From Nocardioides sp. (GTDB taxonomy: Bacteria; Actinomycetota; Actinomycetes; Propionibacteriales; Nocardioidaceae), in contig JAJPEO010000336.1 in NCBI GenBank assembly GCA_021166815.1, positions 1 to 5,010 on the forward strand: 5,010 nucleotides of DNA, in the 5' to 3' direction. The notes beneath the pieces are model-generated. The model was not told where the DNA came from. It saw nothing but the letters and a program-made list of their open reading frames with translations, and did not search any database. The translations under genes and the position numbers were made by a program. Below, piece by piece: positions 4,994 through 5,010 of this stretch. Each line of letters begins with the position of its first letter. Within the stretch, counting starts at the first letter, position 1.

Positions 4994-5010
4994 CCGTTTC
5001 CAAGGACGTG

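Larger units (their letters stand above)
4815..5010. other. Right-end intergenic region without a supported gene
   Basis: These 196 bp contain the SDR-like ribosome site, three dyads listed separately, and no reading frame with convincing start, ribosome site and protein character on either strand. A plus-strand gene could begin just beyond position 5010. Confidence 0.55.

Overview
The window is high-GC DNA with strong G/C preference at third codon positions, GTG starts and purine-rich Shine-Dalgarno motifs. The protein sequences resemble those of Actinobacteria, most like Nocardioides or Aeromicrobium relatives; the genus is a guess from protein flavour, not a search. The core is the methylmalonyl-CoA epimerase / acetyl-CoA acetyltransferase / meaB neighbourhood, which I recall as conserved in Streptomyces (around SCO5398-5400) and partly in Mycobacterium (Rv1322A-Rv1323, fadA4).

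Layout from the left. Positions 1-428 (minus) hold the N-terminal part of a membrane cytochrome b-type protein that runs off the window. Its upstream gap (429-522) carries a near-consensus Crp/GlxR-type dyad and, just after the epimerase stop, a perfect 8-bp hairpin. Positions 523-984 (minus) encode methylmalonyl-CoA epimerase. A 164-bp divergent intergenic region separates it from a plus-strand thiolase (1149-2336), followed 8 nt later by meaB (2345-3322). After a hairpin at 3335-3360 comes a second small plus-strand unit: a 55-aa single-span membrane protein (3392-3559) and, again 8 nt later, a membrane protein with a bacterial PH-like domain (3568-4086). A short-chain dehydrogenase/reductase-like protein (4083-4814, minus) converges on it, and the two genes share a CTAG whose two strands supply both stop codons. 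The last 196 bp (4815-5010) contain no supported gene but hold three separate inverted repeats.

Functionally, the centre joins C4 and propionate metabolism. The thiolase interconverts acetoacetyl-CoA and acetyl-CoA. The epimerase converts (2S)- to (2R)-methylmalonyl-CoA for the B12-dependent mutase. MeaB is the GTPase chaperone of that mutase. The mutase itself is not in the window. The flanking cytochrome, PH-like and SDR-like genes have no demonstrated link to this pathway.

I see no mobile element, CRISPR array, tRNA or rRNA, and no convincing new multigene system. The points most worth a second look are the SDR-like protein with no YxxxK catalytic pair, the Crp-like site, the small membrane protein paired with the PH-like protein, and the operator-like dyads at the right end.
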